From: Bolinopsis microptera
Lineage: Eukaryota; Ctenophora; Tentaculata; Lobata; Bolinopsidae
Direction: 5' to 3'
DNA: 64,000 nt
Assembly: GCF_026151205.1 (NCBI RefSeq)
Contig: NC_087075.1
Location: 1,791,911-1,855,910 of the forward strand
Both the position numbers and the translations under genes were made by a program. Positions within the stretch are counted from its first letter, which is position 1. The number at the start of each line of letters is the position of its first letter. Under the pieces are notes generated by a model that saw nothing but the letters and a program-made list of their open reading frames with translations, was not told the DNA's origin and did no database searches. Positions 21,001-31,672 of this stretch are shown piece after piece.

Positions 21001-23227
21001 CCTGAAGCCTTCAGGCTAGGACACAGGTGCTATTTACCTGAAGCCTTCAGGCTAGGACACAGGTGCTATTTACCTGAAGCCTTCAGGCTAGGACACAGGT
21101 GCTATTTCCTGAAGCCTTCAGGCTAGGACACAGGTGCTATTTACCTGAAGCCTTCAGGCTAGGACACAGGTGCTATTTACCTGAAGCCTTCAGGCTAGGA
21201 CACAGGTGCTATTTACCTGAAGCCTTCAGGCTAGGACACAGGTGCTATTTACCTGAAGCCTACAGGCTAGGACACAGGTGCTATTTACCTGAAGCCTTCA
21301 GGCTAGGACACAGGTGCTATTTACCTGAAGCCTTCAGGCTAGGACACAGGTGCTATTTACCTGAAGCCTTCAGGCTAGGACACAGGTGCTATTTCCTGAA
21401 GCCTACAGGCTAGGACACAGGTGCTATTTACCTGAAGCCTACAGGCTAGGACACAGGTGCTATTTACCTGAAGCCTTCAGGCTAGGACACAGGTGCTATT
21501 TACCTGAAGCCTTCAGGCTAGGACACAGGTGCTATTTACCTGAAGCCTTCAGGCTAGGACACAGGTGCTATTTACCTGAAGCCTTCAGGCTAGGACACAG
21601 GTGCTATTTCCTGAAGCCTACAGGCTAGGACACAGGTGCTATTTACCTGAAGCCTTCAGGCTAGGACACAGGTGCTATTTACCTGAAGCCTTCAGGCTAG
21701 GACACAGGTGCTATTTACCTGAAGCCTTCAGGCTAGGACACAGGTGCTATTTCCTGAAGCCTACAGGCTAGGACACAGGTGCTATTTACCTGAAGCCTTC
21801 AGGCTAGGACACAGGTGCTATTTACCTGAAGCCTTCAGGCTAGGACACAGGTGCTATTTACCTGAAGCCTTCAGGCTAGGACACAGGTGCTATTTACCTG
21901 AAGCCTTCAGGCTAGGACACAGGTGCTATTTACCTGAAGCCTTCAGGCTAGGACACAGGTGCTATTTCCTGAAGCCTTCAGGCTAGGACACAGGTGCTAT
22001 TTACCTGAAGCCTACAGGCTAGGACACAGGTGCTATTTACCTGAAGCCTACAGGCTAGGACACAGGTGCTATTTACCTGAAGCCTTCAGGCTAGGACACA
22101 GGTGCTATTTACCTGAAGCCTTCAGGCTAGGACACAGGTGCTATTTACCTGAAGCCTACAGGCTAGGACACAGGTGCTATTTACCTGAAGCCTTCAGGCT
22201 AGGACACAGGTGCTATTTACCTGAAGCCTACAGGCTAGGACACAGGTGCTATTTACCTGAAGCCTACAGGCTAGGACACAGGTGCTATTTACCTGAAGCC
22301 TTCAGGCTAGGACACAGGTGCTATTTACCTGAAGCCTTCAGGCTAGGACACAGGTGCTATTTACCTGAAGCCTTCAGGCTAGGACACAGGTGCTATTTAC
22401 CTGAAGCCTACAGGCTAGGACACAGGTGCTATTTACCTGAAGCCTTCAGGCTAGGACACAGGTGCTATTTACCTGAAGCCTACAGGCTAGGACACAGGTG
22501 CTATTTACCTGAAGCCTACAGGCTAGGACACAGGTGCTATTTACCTGAAGCCTTCAGGCTAGGACACAGGTGCTATTTACCTGAAGCCTTCAGGCTAGGA
22601 CACAGGTGCTATTTACCTGAAGCCTTCAGGCTAGGACACAGGTGCTATTTACCTGAAGCCTTCAGGCTAGGACACAGGTGCTATTTACCTGAAGCCTTCA
22701 GGCTAGGACACAGGTGCTATTTACCTGAAGCCTTCAGGCTAGGACACAGGTGCTATTTACCTGAAGCCTACAGGCTAGGACACAGGTGCTATTTACCTGA
22801 AGCCTTCAGGCTAGGACACAGGTGCTATTTACCTGAAGCCTACAGGCTAGGACACAGGTGCTATTTCACTTTTTACATTTTTGGCTCCACAGGACCCTTG
22901 TTCAGAGCAGGTGGTACTCCCATGCCTCATGATGTTCCTGCTCCTTCACCTGTAGGCTTTAGACAGGAGCCTACAACCGAGAACTTGCTTGACGATGATT
23001 GGGGCGCCTTTTCATCGTAAGTACAACTACATACATTGACAATTATTGTTACAATTGATGTAACAGTGGACATTGATTTATAACTAGTTTGGGTGAAATA
23101 TGAGCGGCGAATAATAATAATAGTTTTTGAAAAGCTGTTTATTATAAACAATCTTTATGCCCAATTTTTCAGATCCACGAAAGAAGGCAACAGCTCAAAT
23201 CAGAACAACTGGGTTTCTTTCTCATAA
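18059..23227 (+). CDS. NECAP: NECAP endocytosis accessory protein, six exons, 5' end missing
   Basis: NECAP proteins bind the AP-2 adaptor and accessory factors at clathrin-coated pits through an N-terminal PH-like (PHear) fold and C-terminal WxxF motifs. Exons: 18059-18175, 19109-19190, 19813-19915, 20179-20359, 22893-23016, 23173-23227. Every junction has AG/GT sites and all phases agree. The visible protein (about 219 residues) reads in order: a segment with [10 protein letters not shown]; the family hallmark [19 protein letters not shown] then [17 protein letters not shown]; a glycine run then FLPPPPG; and a tail with DDDWGAFSS ending NNWVSF just before the stop. Both tail motifs (WGAF and the terminal WVSF) are the expected adaptor-binding elements. 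About 60 N-terminal codons of the family are not found downstream of 15958 and must lie further upstream or be missing from the assembly. The gene is a confident identification although none of its exons gives a long ORF. Confidence 0.93.
18176..19108 (+). other. NECAP intron
   Basis: AT-rich intron between the first two recognised exons, bounded by GTGAGT and TTTCAG. No other feature seen. Confidence 0.7.
19191..19812 (+). other. NECAP intron
   Basis: Bounded by GTAAGT and CTTAG. It contains a GC-richer stretch around 19340-19560 with no recognised element. Confidence 0.7.
20499..22866. repeat. 36-bp minisatellite in a NECAP intron, about 66 units
   Basis: About 66 copies of a 36-bp unit; a 35-bp form lacks one A of the TTTACCTG junction. 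Each unit contains CCTGAAGCCTTCAGG, a near-perfect palindrome, or the variant CCTGAAGCCTACAGG that breaks its symmetry. The array fills most of the intron between NECAP exons at 20179-20359 and 22893-23016. Its dodecapeptide reading frame is open and joins the frame of the next exon, but the normal acceptor at 22891-22892 excludes it. Confidence 0.97.
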
Positions 23228-24543
23228 AACAGCACAGACTTTCCTTTTTGTTTGCAAAATGTACAAATAGCACCTCGTAATGTGTGCATAATGTAAGCAT
23301 AATTAATACATTGTTTATACACATAATGTAAGCATAATTAATGAATTGTTTATGCATTATAAGTTCCTTATAGTTCTTACTTATATTTGCATTCGATTTC
23401 TCTGCGCAAAGATATTTAAATATTTTAAATAATGCAATCTTGTTTATACACGCCTAATACATATCGCTTTTATGTTAAAGTATTGTAAATGTAATGTAAC
23501 TTAATGTCACATTCATAGTTATTTTTCGGATGATTCAGTTTGATAGGATAATATGATTGATAATATAAATCAATTTTAATTTCTAACCTGAAACAACGCT
23601 AAAAAGTGCTCCAGTTTTTGTTTTAGTAAGATACCATTGCTATATAGAATGTTACATTTCGTTTATTTTTTGAAAACACCAAGATTGTAAATTGTAATTA
23701 GAACTCTTTTCACTGAGTTGAACTCAGGCGGTTTTAATGGGCAATTAGTTAATTAGTTAACTTGTTGGTTAATGTTTTTATGATTGTTCTTTTAATTGTG
23801 TTCAGGGAACCAATTTTGTTTTCAACTGGTCATGTCGTACTTTCGGAAGATTTTAGAAAGATGATTATCAATGATCGGTTTCGTGTCAAAATTTGAAAGC
23901 TTCTTGTATATGGGAGACATGGAGGTATTATGAATGTTACTTATACATTATAAATACTGTTCTTTTCTGGCTTATTGAGATACCATTTCGTTAGGATAAG
24001 ATCGAAGAATCACATTATCAGGTGATTAAGAATTTTCGTCATACCATTTGCATTCTCACTTCTGCTTGTAGCTTGTCACATCCTATCTGTCCCCTCCGGC
24101 TTCAGACACTTCTACTTGAAGGGACTTATAACATGTGACAAGTCACGAGCTGTTTAGTCAAGTCTTGTTTTTGTTGTCTGCAGTCATGTTTTGCACGTGC
24201 GCGCGCGTTTGTGGAAGATGATGCAGAAGTTAGATCATACTTAAAATTTAAATGCTATCCCTCCGCGTTGATGATAGTTTTTACATTATGAAAATATGTT
24301 GAGACATTGATAATAAAGTTATCTATACAATTAGAAATTCAGTTCAGATTTCGTCGAGATGTTTGTTTTCATTGTTAATCAAGGGAATGCAAATATTTTG
24401 ACAAGCATTGCCAGTGATGAGTCAATTAAAAAACGTAAAGGGGGTATAAAGGCTTGCCAACACTGATAGTATCAATAAAAGTCATATATCATCACAATAC
24501 CTACAACAAATATTATAAACAAATAGTAAGCAAATACCACAAT
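23228..24543 (+). other. NECAP 3' UTR and intergenic sequence
   Basis: AT-rich with no coding region. AATAAA at 24312-24317 is a plausible poly(A) signal about 1.1 kb past the stop codon. Confidence 0.4.
24312..24317 (+). terminator. Candidate poly(A) signal for NECAP
   Basis: A canonical AATAAA in an AT-rich context. It is the first good plus-strand signal after the NECAP stop at 23227 that I can see. Confidence 0.4.
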
Positions 24544-24715
24544 ATAAAGCCGTAGTACATACATAATCATATGACATTACAGTGGAGCTAACACAGTGTA
24601 ATTTCCTCCAGTCTGCGCCGTGTACGTTTATATAGGCGCGCGGCGCAGACTGGACGAAATTACACTGTGTAAGCTCGATCCAGTGTAATTTAATATGTAT
24701 GTACTACGGCTTTAT
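24544..24715. mobile_element. Short inverted-repeat element (MITE-like)
   Basis: The outer ends ATAAAGCCGTAGTACATACA and its complement form a 20-bp or longer terminal inverted repeat. Inner arms (AGTGTAATTTC and CCAGTCTGCGCCG against CGGCGCAGACTGG and GAAATTACACT) extend the pairing with a small loop near 24640. It is about 172 bp, non-coding, and lies between the convergent NECAP and minus-strand membrane-protein genes. Target duplication is unclear; TA is possible. Confidence 0.75.
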
Positions 24716-24731
24716 GATCACTGGAAGTACT

Positions 24732-27700
24732 TTAACTCCCCGGAAGGTTTTCTTCCTCACTAGACATGTCCAAAGTGGTTGTGTTAATCTCGGAGGTTAC
24801 TGAAGGGAGTGTGGTGGAATTGAAGGAAGAGGAGGAGGAAGCTAGTGATTGGTTCACCATACTAGCTTTTGATTGGTCCGTTATCACATCAGGACTAGCT
24901 TTTGATTGGTCCATTATCACATCAGGATTAGCTTTTGATTGGTTCATTAAATCAGGTTTTGTACTTGTGATTGGTTCTTCATATTTCGGCTCATACACAT
25001 TGGGTTGAGTGATGAATATAGACTCCGAAGTGCCGATAACAATTTCGTCGTCGGATGATTTGTTCTCGTGGACTGATGATTGTGCGCTGTTGTAGTTACG
25101 ATTATTTAGATTGTTAATATTGTGGTGTATTTGTTGCTCGTATACATTCTCAGAAATGCAGGAGCCTATGCTGGAGGGCGTGGTCGAACAGAACAGGCTG
25201 TCGATCCGGCGAACCAGGGATTCTCTTTTGTCAAGATCTGGGGTGTTTTCTCTGCCGAACACTTGTTTAGAGGGGTCTATATTTTGAGGGAACTTTTCGT
25301 TTTCTAGATCGACTTTTTTATTTTGAGATGATTTTGATGGATTTTCTGTGGCGTTGCTTACATCTTCGATTTCACTTGAGACATGATGCTTTGCGTTATG
25401 TTCGTAAACAGATATCATACCACAATCCGGTTCTATTTCATGATTATTACCATCATTTGAAGTTATATTGTGTTTGAAATTTGGAGAACGGGATATCACA
25501 ATGAGCGATGATTCTGTGTCCGAATCAGAAGATGATTTTATTTCATCACTCGCTGACGAGTTTTCTTTTGGTGTCTCTTTTTCTCTTCTATTATGGTTAA
25601 CAGACTGCTTGAAAGTGTGAACGCTCATGTTCACTACAGCGTTTTGTTCCCTTTCTGGATCCGAGGTGAAGAGTTGAGAAACCGGGCTAGCTATTGGATT
25701 TATTCCTAAATTGCCAGATTTTCTTAGTGATTGAAGAACTTCTAATATTGATCCTTGCTCTGCATCAAGTCGTCTCTTTGACCCTGAAATTACTCTAATT
25801 CTACTTTACTCATCGTTTTTCAAACAAATTAAAATAAAAGACGAAATGTTAAATGTCATGCATTGAATATAGAAATATCGTTGTAATTTTGAATTATCAA
25901 ATAAGTACACCATACACTGAGAAAAGTAGTTGACTATTATTAACAATAATGCAATGGTTACATGATCTAATTCCAGGGATCAGAGCTCAAAACCCACCTG
26001 TAACCCTACGACCTGTCACGTGATCTCCTGTCACGTTATCTCCTGTCACGTGGTCTCCTGTCACGTGATCTCCTGTCACGTTATCTCCTGTCACGTGGTC
26101 TCCTGTCACGTGATCTCCTGTCACGTGATCTGTTTTGTCAAACTGACCCCCAGACTCTTGCAAAGTATACGGAGCTACTGCTCTAGTGCTTCTCCCTGGT
26201 TTGTGTGTCAATTGTTCCGCCCTGGTCGAATTGTCGGGATTAAACTGGATTTAACAATTATTATTAGCCGTGTTCTATAACTATTAAAGTATAAGATATT
26301 GATAAAATACGTTTCTGAAATAAACACACGAAAATTGACATTGCTAATAATAATATGCTGGATAGCAGTATAGTAAAGTAATTTCTATTCTTGCCCTAAC
26401 TAGAGTATCTAGTATCTACATTTCGGTTGTACAATCGTTATTTACACATGAGTGAGACGACATTCGTTTTCTCCCAATTTTCGGTTCATTTTTGCCCATT
26501 TTCTTGTTCTGTATGATTCTGATGGTATCGTATTAGATAAAGAACTCCTGAAAAATGGGTCATATAATAATTGTGTCATACTCTAAATTATTAATCTAAC
26601 TAAAATATGAACTGAAATTAAGACCGGGATGGCACATTTCCAATAATTGTAATCTTAAGTTTAAAGCATTCATGCTACAAACCCTTCTTTAACCCCAGCT
26701 GCTTCACCCCTTTCACTGGCGACACACGCAACTAAATTGGCAACTTCTAGTTCCACCTGCTTAAATTCACTTTCACTTTCACTTTCAGTCGACATCAAGT
26801 TGTCAGTGATAGTGGTGCTGCTATAAGATTCAGCCCCACTCGAGGAGGATGCTCCTGTACTTTTAACGTACGCTCTGACAGCTTCTGATTTAGCTGGTTT
26901 CGTCGGAGAATTCTCTCTGTTAAAATATGTTAAAATATGTTAAGATATGTTAAAATATGTGAAGGATGCACTGGTTAAGTTGTAAGTTATCCAAAATGCA
27001 AAATAATTGGGACGAAATATCAAATAGGCGAACTTTTAACTCTTTCCTTGTTTTAAGTTCACAATACATGATAATATGAACTTAAAGTTAAAAGGTTTAT
27101 TAACTGGGAACAATTATTCATTTATATAATCCATGCTCGATCAGTACCTGCATGATAAATCATCAGCTGAGGTCCTTTTGGTTGACCCTATATGTTTTAA
27201 AGTTATCTTTAGTAATTGCATATTAGTAATAATGCATATTAGTAATAATTGCATATTAGTAATAAATAAAAATACTATTTTACCTTTATCACGTGAAATG
27301 TTGTGCTGTCACGTGAACTGTATTATCTAAACCTTAGCATTGTTCTTTTCAGGGCCTTTTTCGGTTCTCCACGGTCGACACTGATTAACCTGCACTAACT
27401 TTAACCTGCACTTACTTTAACCTGCACTTACTTTAACCTGTACTAACTTTAACCTGCACTTACTTTAACCTGCACTTACTTTAACCTGCACTTACTTTAA
27501 CCTGCACTTACTTTAACCTGCACTTACTTTAACCTGCACTTACTTTAACCTGCACTTACTTTAACCTGCACTTACTTTAACCTGCACTTACTTTAACCTG
27601 CACATACTTTAACCTGCACTTACTTTAACTTGCACTTACTTTAACCTGCACTTGCTTTAACCTGCACTTGCTTTAACCTGCACTTGCTTTAACCTGCACT

Positions 27701-30700
27701 TGCTTTAACCTGCACTTACTTTAACCTGCACTTACTTTAACCTGCACTTACTTTAACCTGCACTTACTTTAACCTGCACTTACTTTAACCTGCACTTACT
27801 TTAACCTGCACTTACTTTAACCTGCACTTACTTTAACCTGCACTTACTTTAACCTGCACTTACTTTAACCTGCACTTACTTTAACCTGCACTTACTTTAA
27901 CCTGCACTTACTTTAACCTGCACTTACTTTAACCTGCACTTACTTTAACCTGCACTTACTTTAACCTGCACTTACTTTAACCTGCACTTACTTTAACCTG
28001 CTAAAAGATATAAATATTGTCACGTGATAATACCTCTGATCGTGGTTCTGAGACTTTAGATCGTGGATAGCAATGTTCACAGCCCGTTGCCTGGTTTGTC
28101 TGTTACCAGTGGTCGGTCTTGAGTTACCAGTGGTCGGTCTTGAGTTACCATTTTGGCTGCTGTTTGATCTTCTCATGGCGTTATTGTGTTTGGGTCTTTG
28201 TGGTACTCGTTGCATTACATGACGTTGTGTACTTTCACCGTTTATCCTGCGTAAAAACGTTCGTATCAATAATCCAAAGGTGGCTCATAAATTATGAATA
28301 CCGAATATAAGAATTGATTTCGTATTGGGTAACTGAATACTATAATTGATGATTCGGTTACCCCAATTTTCACAGTCCACACTGTGCCTACAAAACGATG
28401 ATATAAAAACAATATCATTAAACATCTCGATCTTATCTAGCTTATAGAAAGTGCCTCGCACGGTAGCAGCAACCTTTATTTTGTACCTGTTTATAGAACG
28501 GTAGCAGCAACCTTTATTTTGTACCTGTTTATAGAACGGTAGCAACAACCTTTATTTTGTACCTGTTTATAGAACGGTAGCAGCAACCTTTATTTTGTAC
28601 CTGTTTATAGAACGGTAGCAGCAACCTTTATTTTGTACCTGTTTATAGAACGGTAGCAACAACCTTTATTTTGTACCTGTTTATAGAACGGTAGCAGCAA
28701 CCTTTATTTTGTACCTGATTATATTGGGGTAAGGAGCTGGAACGGTAACAACAACCTTTATTTTGTACCTGTTTATATTGGGATAAGGAGCTGGAACGGT
28801 AGCAGCAACCTTTATTTTGTACCTGTTTATATTGGGATAAGGAGCTGGAACGGTAACAACAACCTTTATTTTGTACCTGTTTATATTGGGATAAGGAGCT
28901 GGAACGGTAGCAGCAACCTTTATTTTGTACCTGTTTATATTGGGATAAGGAGCTGGAACGGTAACAACAACCTTTATTTTGTACCTGTTTATATTGGGAT
29001 AAGGAGCTGGAACGGTAGCAGCAACCTTTATTTTGTACCTGTTTATATTGGGATAAGGAGCTGGAACGGTAACAACAACCTTTATTTTGTACCTGTTTAT
29101 ATTATAGAGCTTTCATCCAAATAATTATATATTATATCAAAATCTACGAGGCACAAGTAGTCTCTATTCTACTCTACAACTGCAACTCCTGGGCTGCACC
29201 ACTAGCTTCGTTGAATGAACTTGATATTGCTCATCGCAAACACCTCCGAAGAATCCTCAACATCAGATGGCCTACTGGGGTTATTTCTAATGAGGCACTC
29301 TATGCTCGTTGTTATGTCACTCCCTTGTCTGTGAGAGTCTCTAAGTTTCGATGGAGAATGTTAGGACATATCTTAAGAGGACAGGAAGACTCACCAGCAT
29401 ACACCTCTATGTTATTTGCTATAAATTCTGATATTTTTATGGAAGGGAGACGGGGTAGACCATGTTTAAACTTATTAGATGTTATTAGAAAAGACTTGAC
29501 TAGTAGAAATCTTGATATTAGACTTAAGAATTTGACTGATTTCGAAGACCTTAGATTTTTGGCTTTAGATAGGGAGGAGTGGAAGAAGTTAGAAGATGGT
29601 TGATGTTTTTTGTTTTCTTTTTTATGCGTTTTGATATCTATAAGGTGCCTAGGATGCTCTTTTAAAGAGATATTTCGTACTTTGAAAGATTTACTACTAC
29701 TACTTATATTATATTGGGATAAGGAGCTGGAACGGTAGCAGCAACCTTTATTTTGTACCTGTTTATAGTGGGATAAGGAGCTGGAACGGTAGCAGCAACC
29801 TTTATTTTGTACCTGTTTATAGAACGGTAGCAGCAACCTTTATTTTGTACCTGTTTATAGAACGGTAGCAGCAACCTTTATTTTGTACCTGTTTATATTG
29901 GGATAAGGAGCTGGAACGGTAACAACAACCTTTATTTTGTACCTGTTTATATTGGGATAAGGAGCTGGAACGGTAACAACAACCTTTATTTTGTACCTGT
30001 TTATATTGGGATAAGGAGCTGGAACGGTAGCAGCAACCTTTATTTTGTACCTGTTTATATTGGGATAAGGAGCTGGAACGGTAACAACGACCTTTATTTT
30101 GTACCTGTTTATATTGGGATAAGGAGCTGGAACGGTAGCAGCAACCTTCATTTTGTACCTGTTTATATTGGGATAAGGAGCTGGAACGGTAACAACAACC
30201 TTTATTTTGTACCTGTTTATATTGGGATAAGGAGCTGGAACGGTAGCAGCAACCTTTATTTTGTACCTGTTTATAGTGGGATAAGGAGCTGGATCTCTTG
30301 TCGAAACTGGAAGTATCGTTTTCCTGTTACTGGATTTCTTAGTCTCCATACCAAAGATGGAGAGGAAGCAGAGTTTAAAGGAGGAAGCTACTTCGTATAA
30401 CCAACAATAGTACGCGACTGATATTATCAGGGCAAAGCAGGCCAAGCTGATTACAATCACCGCTCCCATCTGAGGGTGAAAATTCAATCTTTATCACGAT
30501 CTACTAACAACTCTCTCTCTCTCCCTCTCTTCAATCTTTATCACGATCTACTTACAGCGATTTATTCTATGCAGGAGGTTTTTAATTTCATGTCATGAAA
30601 CAGAACAAATATAATTGCAATTTCACCCTTAAGTCATATAATTAATCGAATTAACTTCACCATGCTGCTTGAAATGAAATCACTTACAAAGCTCCAGTCG

Positions 30701-30756
30701 AAATCCTCCATAACTTCCCAGTTGCAACCGATCCCCCAAATAATATGAACTGTAAG
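24732..30756 (-). CDS. Multi-exon gene for an unidentified membrane protein with a long disordered tail (5' end missing)
   Basis: Exons in transcript order: 30756-30688, 30469-30267, 28246-28034, 26916-26679, 26142-25998, 25783-24732 (stop). All junctions have AG/GT and the phases agree at every join (0, 2, 2, 0, 1), which is unlikely by chance. The reconstructed 639 residues begin with a segment containing GIGCNWEVMEDFDW. A strong transmembrane span follows (GAVIVISLACFALIISVAYY), then a basic stretch with TKKSSNRK and a long hydrophilic tail rich in Ser, Asn, Glu and Asp. The tail includes a tandem NSRPTTG pair, an SESESE run, a DHVTG repeat exon and a QSKASPDVI-type repeat near the C terminus. 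The topology suggests a plasma-membrane protein with a cytoplasmic tail, probably with more membrane spans in missing 5' exons. I do not recognise the family. The donor at 26678 (GTAGCA) is weak. Confidence 0.65.
25998..26142 (-). repeat. Exon made of a 15-bp coding satellite (DHVTG repeats)
   Basis: Eight copies of the 15-bp unit TCTCCTGTCACGTGA (plus strand), in a three-unit higher-order pattern (GTGAT, GTTAT, GTGGT). On the minus strand the unit encodes DHVTG or DNVTG. Flanking CTGGGGGTCAG and GTGGGT are good splice sites and the exon is 145 bp, with phases matching its neighbours. Most units contain the E-box CACGTG. Confidence 0.75.
26925..26962. repeat. 10-bp tandem repeat, about 4 units
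   Basis: TTAAAATATG repeated about four times, immediately outside the predicted acceptor of the exon at 26679-26916. Confidence 0.8.
27387..28001. repeat. 16-bp intronic minisatellite, about 38 units
   Basis: Tandem AACCTGCACTTACTTT units in the intron between the exons at 28034-28246 and 26679-26916. A run of four neighbouring units at about 27648-27715 carries CTTGC in place of CTTAC, which shows recent local spread of a variant. The array ends 33 bp from an exon. Confidence 0.96.
28461..29106. repeat. 54/38-bp minisatellite carrying a copied splice donor, distal block
   Basis: Units of 38 bp (first six or so) and then 54 bp contain ACCTTTATTTTGTACCTGTT, whose minus strand is AACAG/GTACAAAATAAAGGT. 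The unit is a copy of the exon-intron boundary at 30267. The 38-bp form lacks 16 bp of the exon-derived part. GGTAGCAGC and GGTAACAAC units alternate regularly. Confidence 0.95.
29107..29721 (+). mobile_element. 5'-truncated LINE inserted into the splice-donor minisatellite
   Basis: An insertion of about 600 bp splits the 54-bp array. The open frame from 29139 to 29603 encodes the C-terminal part of a non-LTR reverse transcriptase: AQVVSILLYNCNSW, RKHLRRILNIRWP, the LGHILRG segment, then RRGRPCLNLLDVIRKDL. It ends in an (ACT)n-like tail (TACTACTACTACTT) and is flanked by TATATT-type duplicated target. The catalytic domain is missing, so it is a dead copy. Confidence 0.8.
29722..30293. repeat. 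54/38-bp splice-donor minisatellite, exon-proximal block
   Basis: About ten units continue the array up to the real donor at 30267. On the minus strand seven full 54-bp copies follow the first donor without a stop, so the reading frame VPAPYPNINRYKIKV plus AAT or VVT stays open until the 38-bp units at about 29855. Because 54 is a multiple of 3, use of any later donor would keep the downstream phase. Confidence 0.9.
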
Positions 30757-31339
30757 CTGGACAGCTAGAAAGTGACACTACTGACTACTGAGCTGCATGT
30801 AGTTGTACAAGTGTAGATTGTCTCTCACAAGGACCTCATCTAACCGAGCCGTCACGTGGTACAATGAGCGATCACCTGATAGGCTGTGTGCTTGAGAGAT
30901 GTGTGCAGATTTTGTGAGCTTGTACATCACAACATTATTGAATATCAATGTACAAATATAAATCCAATCTAGATATTGTGAGCATTTTATGTTCACATGG
31001 AGAAGCATTTACATTTGCATGATTTTCCAGATCCAGCAGTTTATTCTCATGACAGTCTGACGGCAATTATAATAGTTCAAGAATTGAACTCTGTAGATTA
31101 GTTTGGGAATAAATCCGATTTAATATTGGAGGACTCGACGAGTGCCGCGCAAACTTAGCATGCAGATACGGAAGTCAATGGAAGCATTTTAATTTGATAT
31201 TGATAAAAGAGTCTTTTAAAAGACACAGTCTTGTCTCAGTCTGTGGTATGCTGTTTTCTCGAGCGTGCTAAATCACTACAGTCGATCTTCGAGATTGTTT
31301 TAAAAGGGCCCGCTACAGTTGAAAACAACTTGAATCGAT
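30757..31339. other. Intron or intergenic sequence, start of repeat cluster
   Basis: No gene recognised. Bases about 31258-31339 (GAGCGTGCTAAATCACT...) match 61478-61556, so the first inverted-repeat element at 31340 was inserted into a copy of that dispersed repeat. Confidence 0.5.
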
Positions 31340-31672
31340 CCCAGAAAACCTTACCGCCTGCTGGGCTTGCTAGAGGTGATAGATTTTCAACAACACGTTT
31401 GGCGTCGCGCGTCACATCAAGTTTACCTTTCGCACGCTGCATTGAGCCTAGTAGTCATGACAACGACATATTTACTTCGCAAAGTTTAAAAGCTGTGATA
31501 TTTTATTTAGCCCAAAATCAAACTTTTTGGTTTAATTCAAAATCTAAGTTGTCCCAAATTGTGCTCCTGGGGAGCCAACTTTAAATTTACGAGACGGACA
31601 TTTTGTTGAAAACCGGAAGGTTCTATTTATTTTACTTTTGGAGATATACCCCAGCCGGTAGGGTTTCCTGGA
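31340..31672. mobile_element. Inverted-repeat element, family 1, copy 1
   Basis: About 333 bp with ends CCCAGAAAACCTTACCGCC and the complement of CCCAGGAAACCCTACCGGCT. Non-coding. It is the first member of the tandem 685-bp series that continues to about 35.5 kb. Confidence 0.7.

Noticed and set aside
20848-23020. [12 protein letters not shown] repeat protein gene
   Set aside because: The repeat lies in a NECAP intron and frames break at each 35-bp unit; only the last part, the NECAP exon at 22893, is real coding sequence.
30778-31008. Upstream exon of the membrane-protein gene
   Set aside because: A possible donor exists (ATCAG/GTGATC) but its phase does not fit the exon at 30688-30756.
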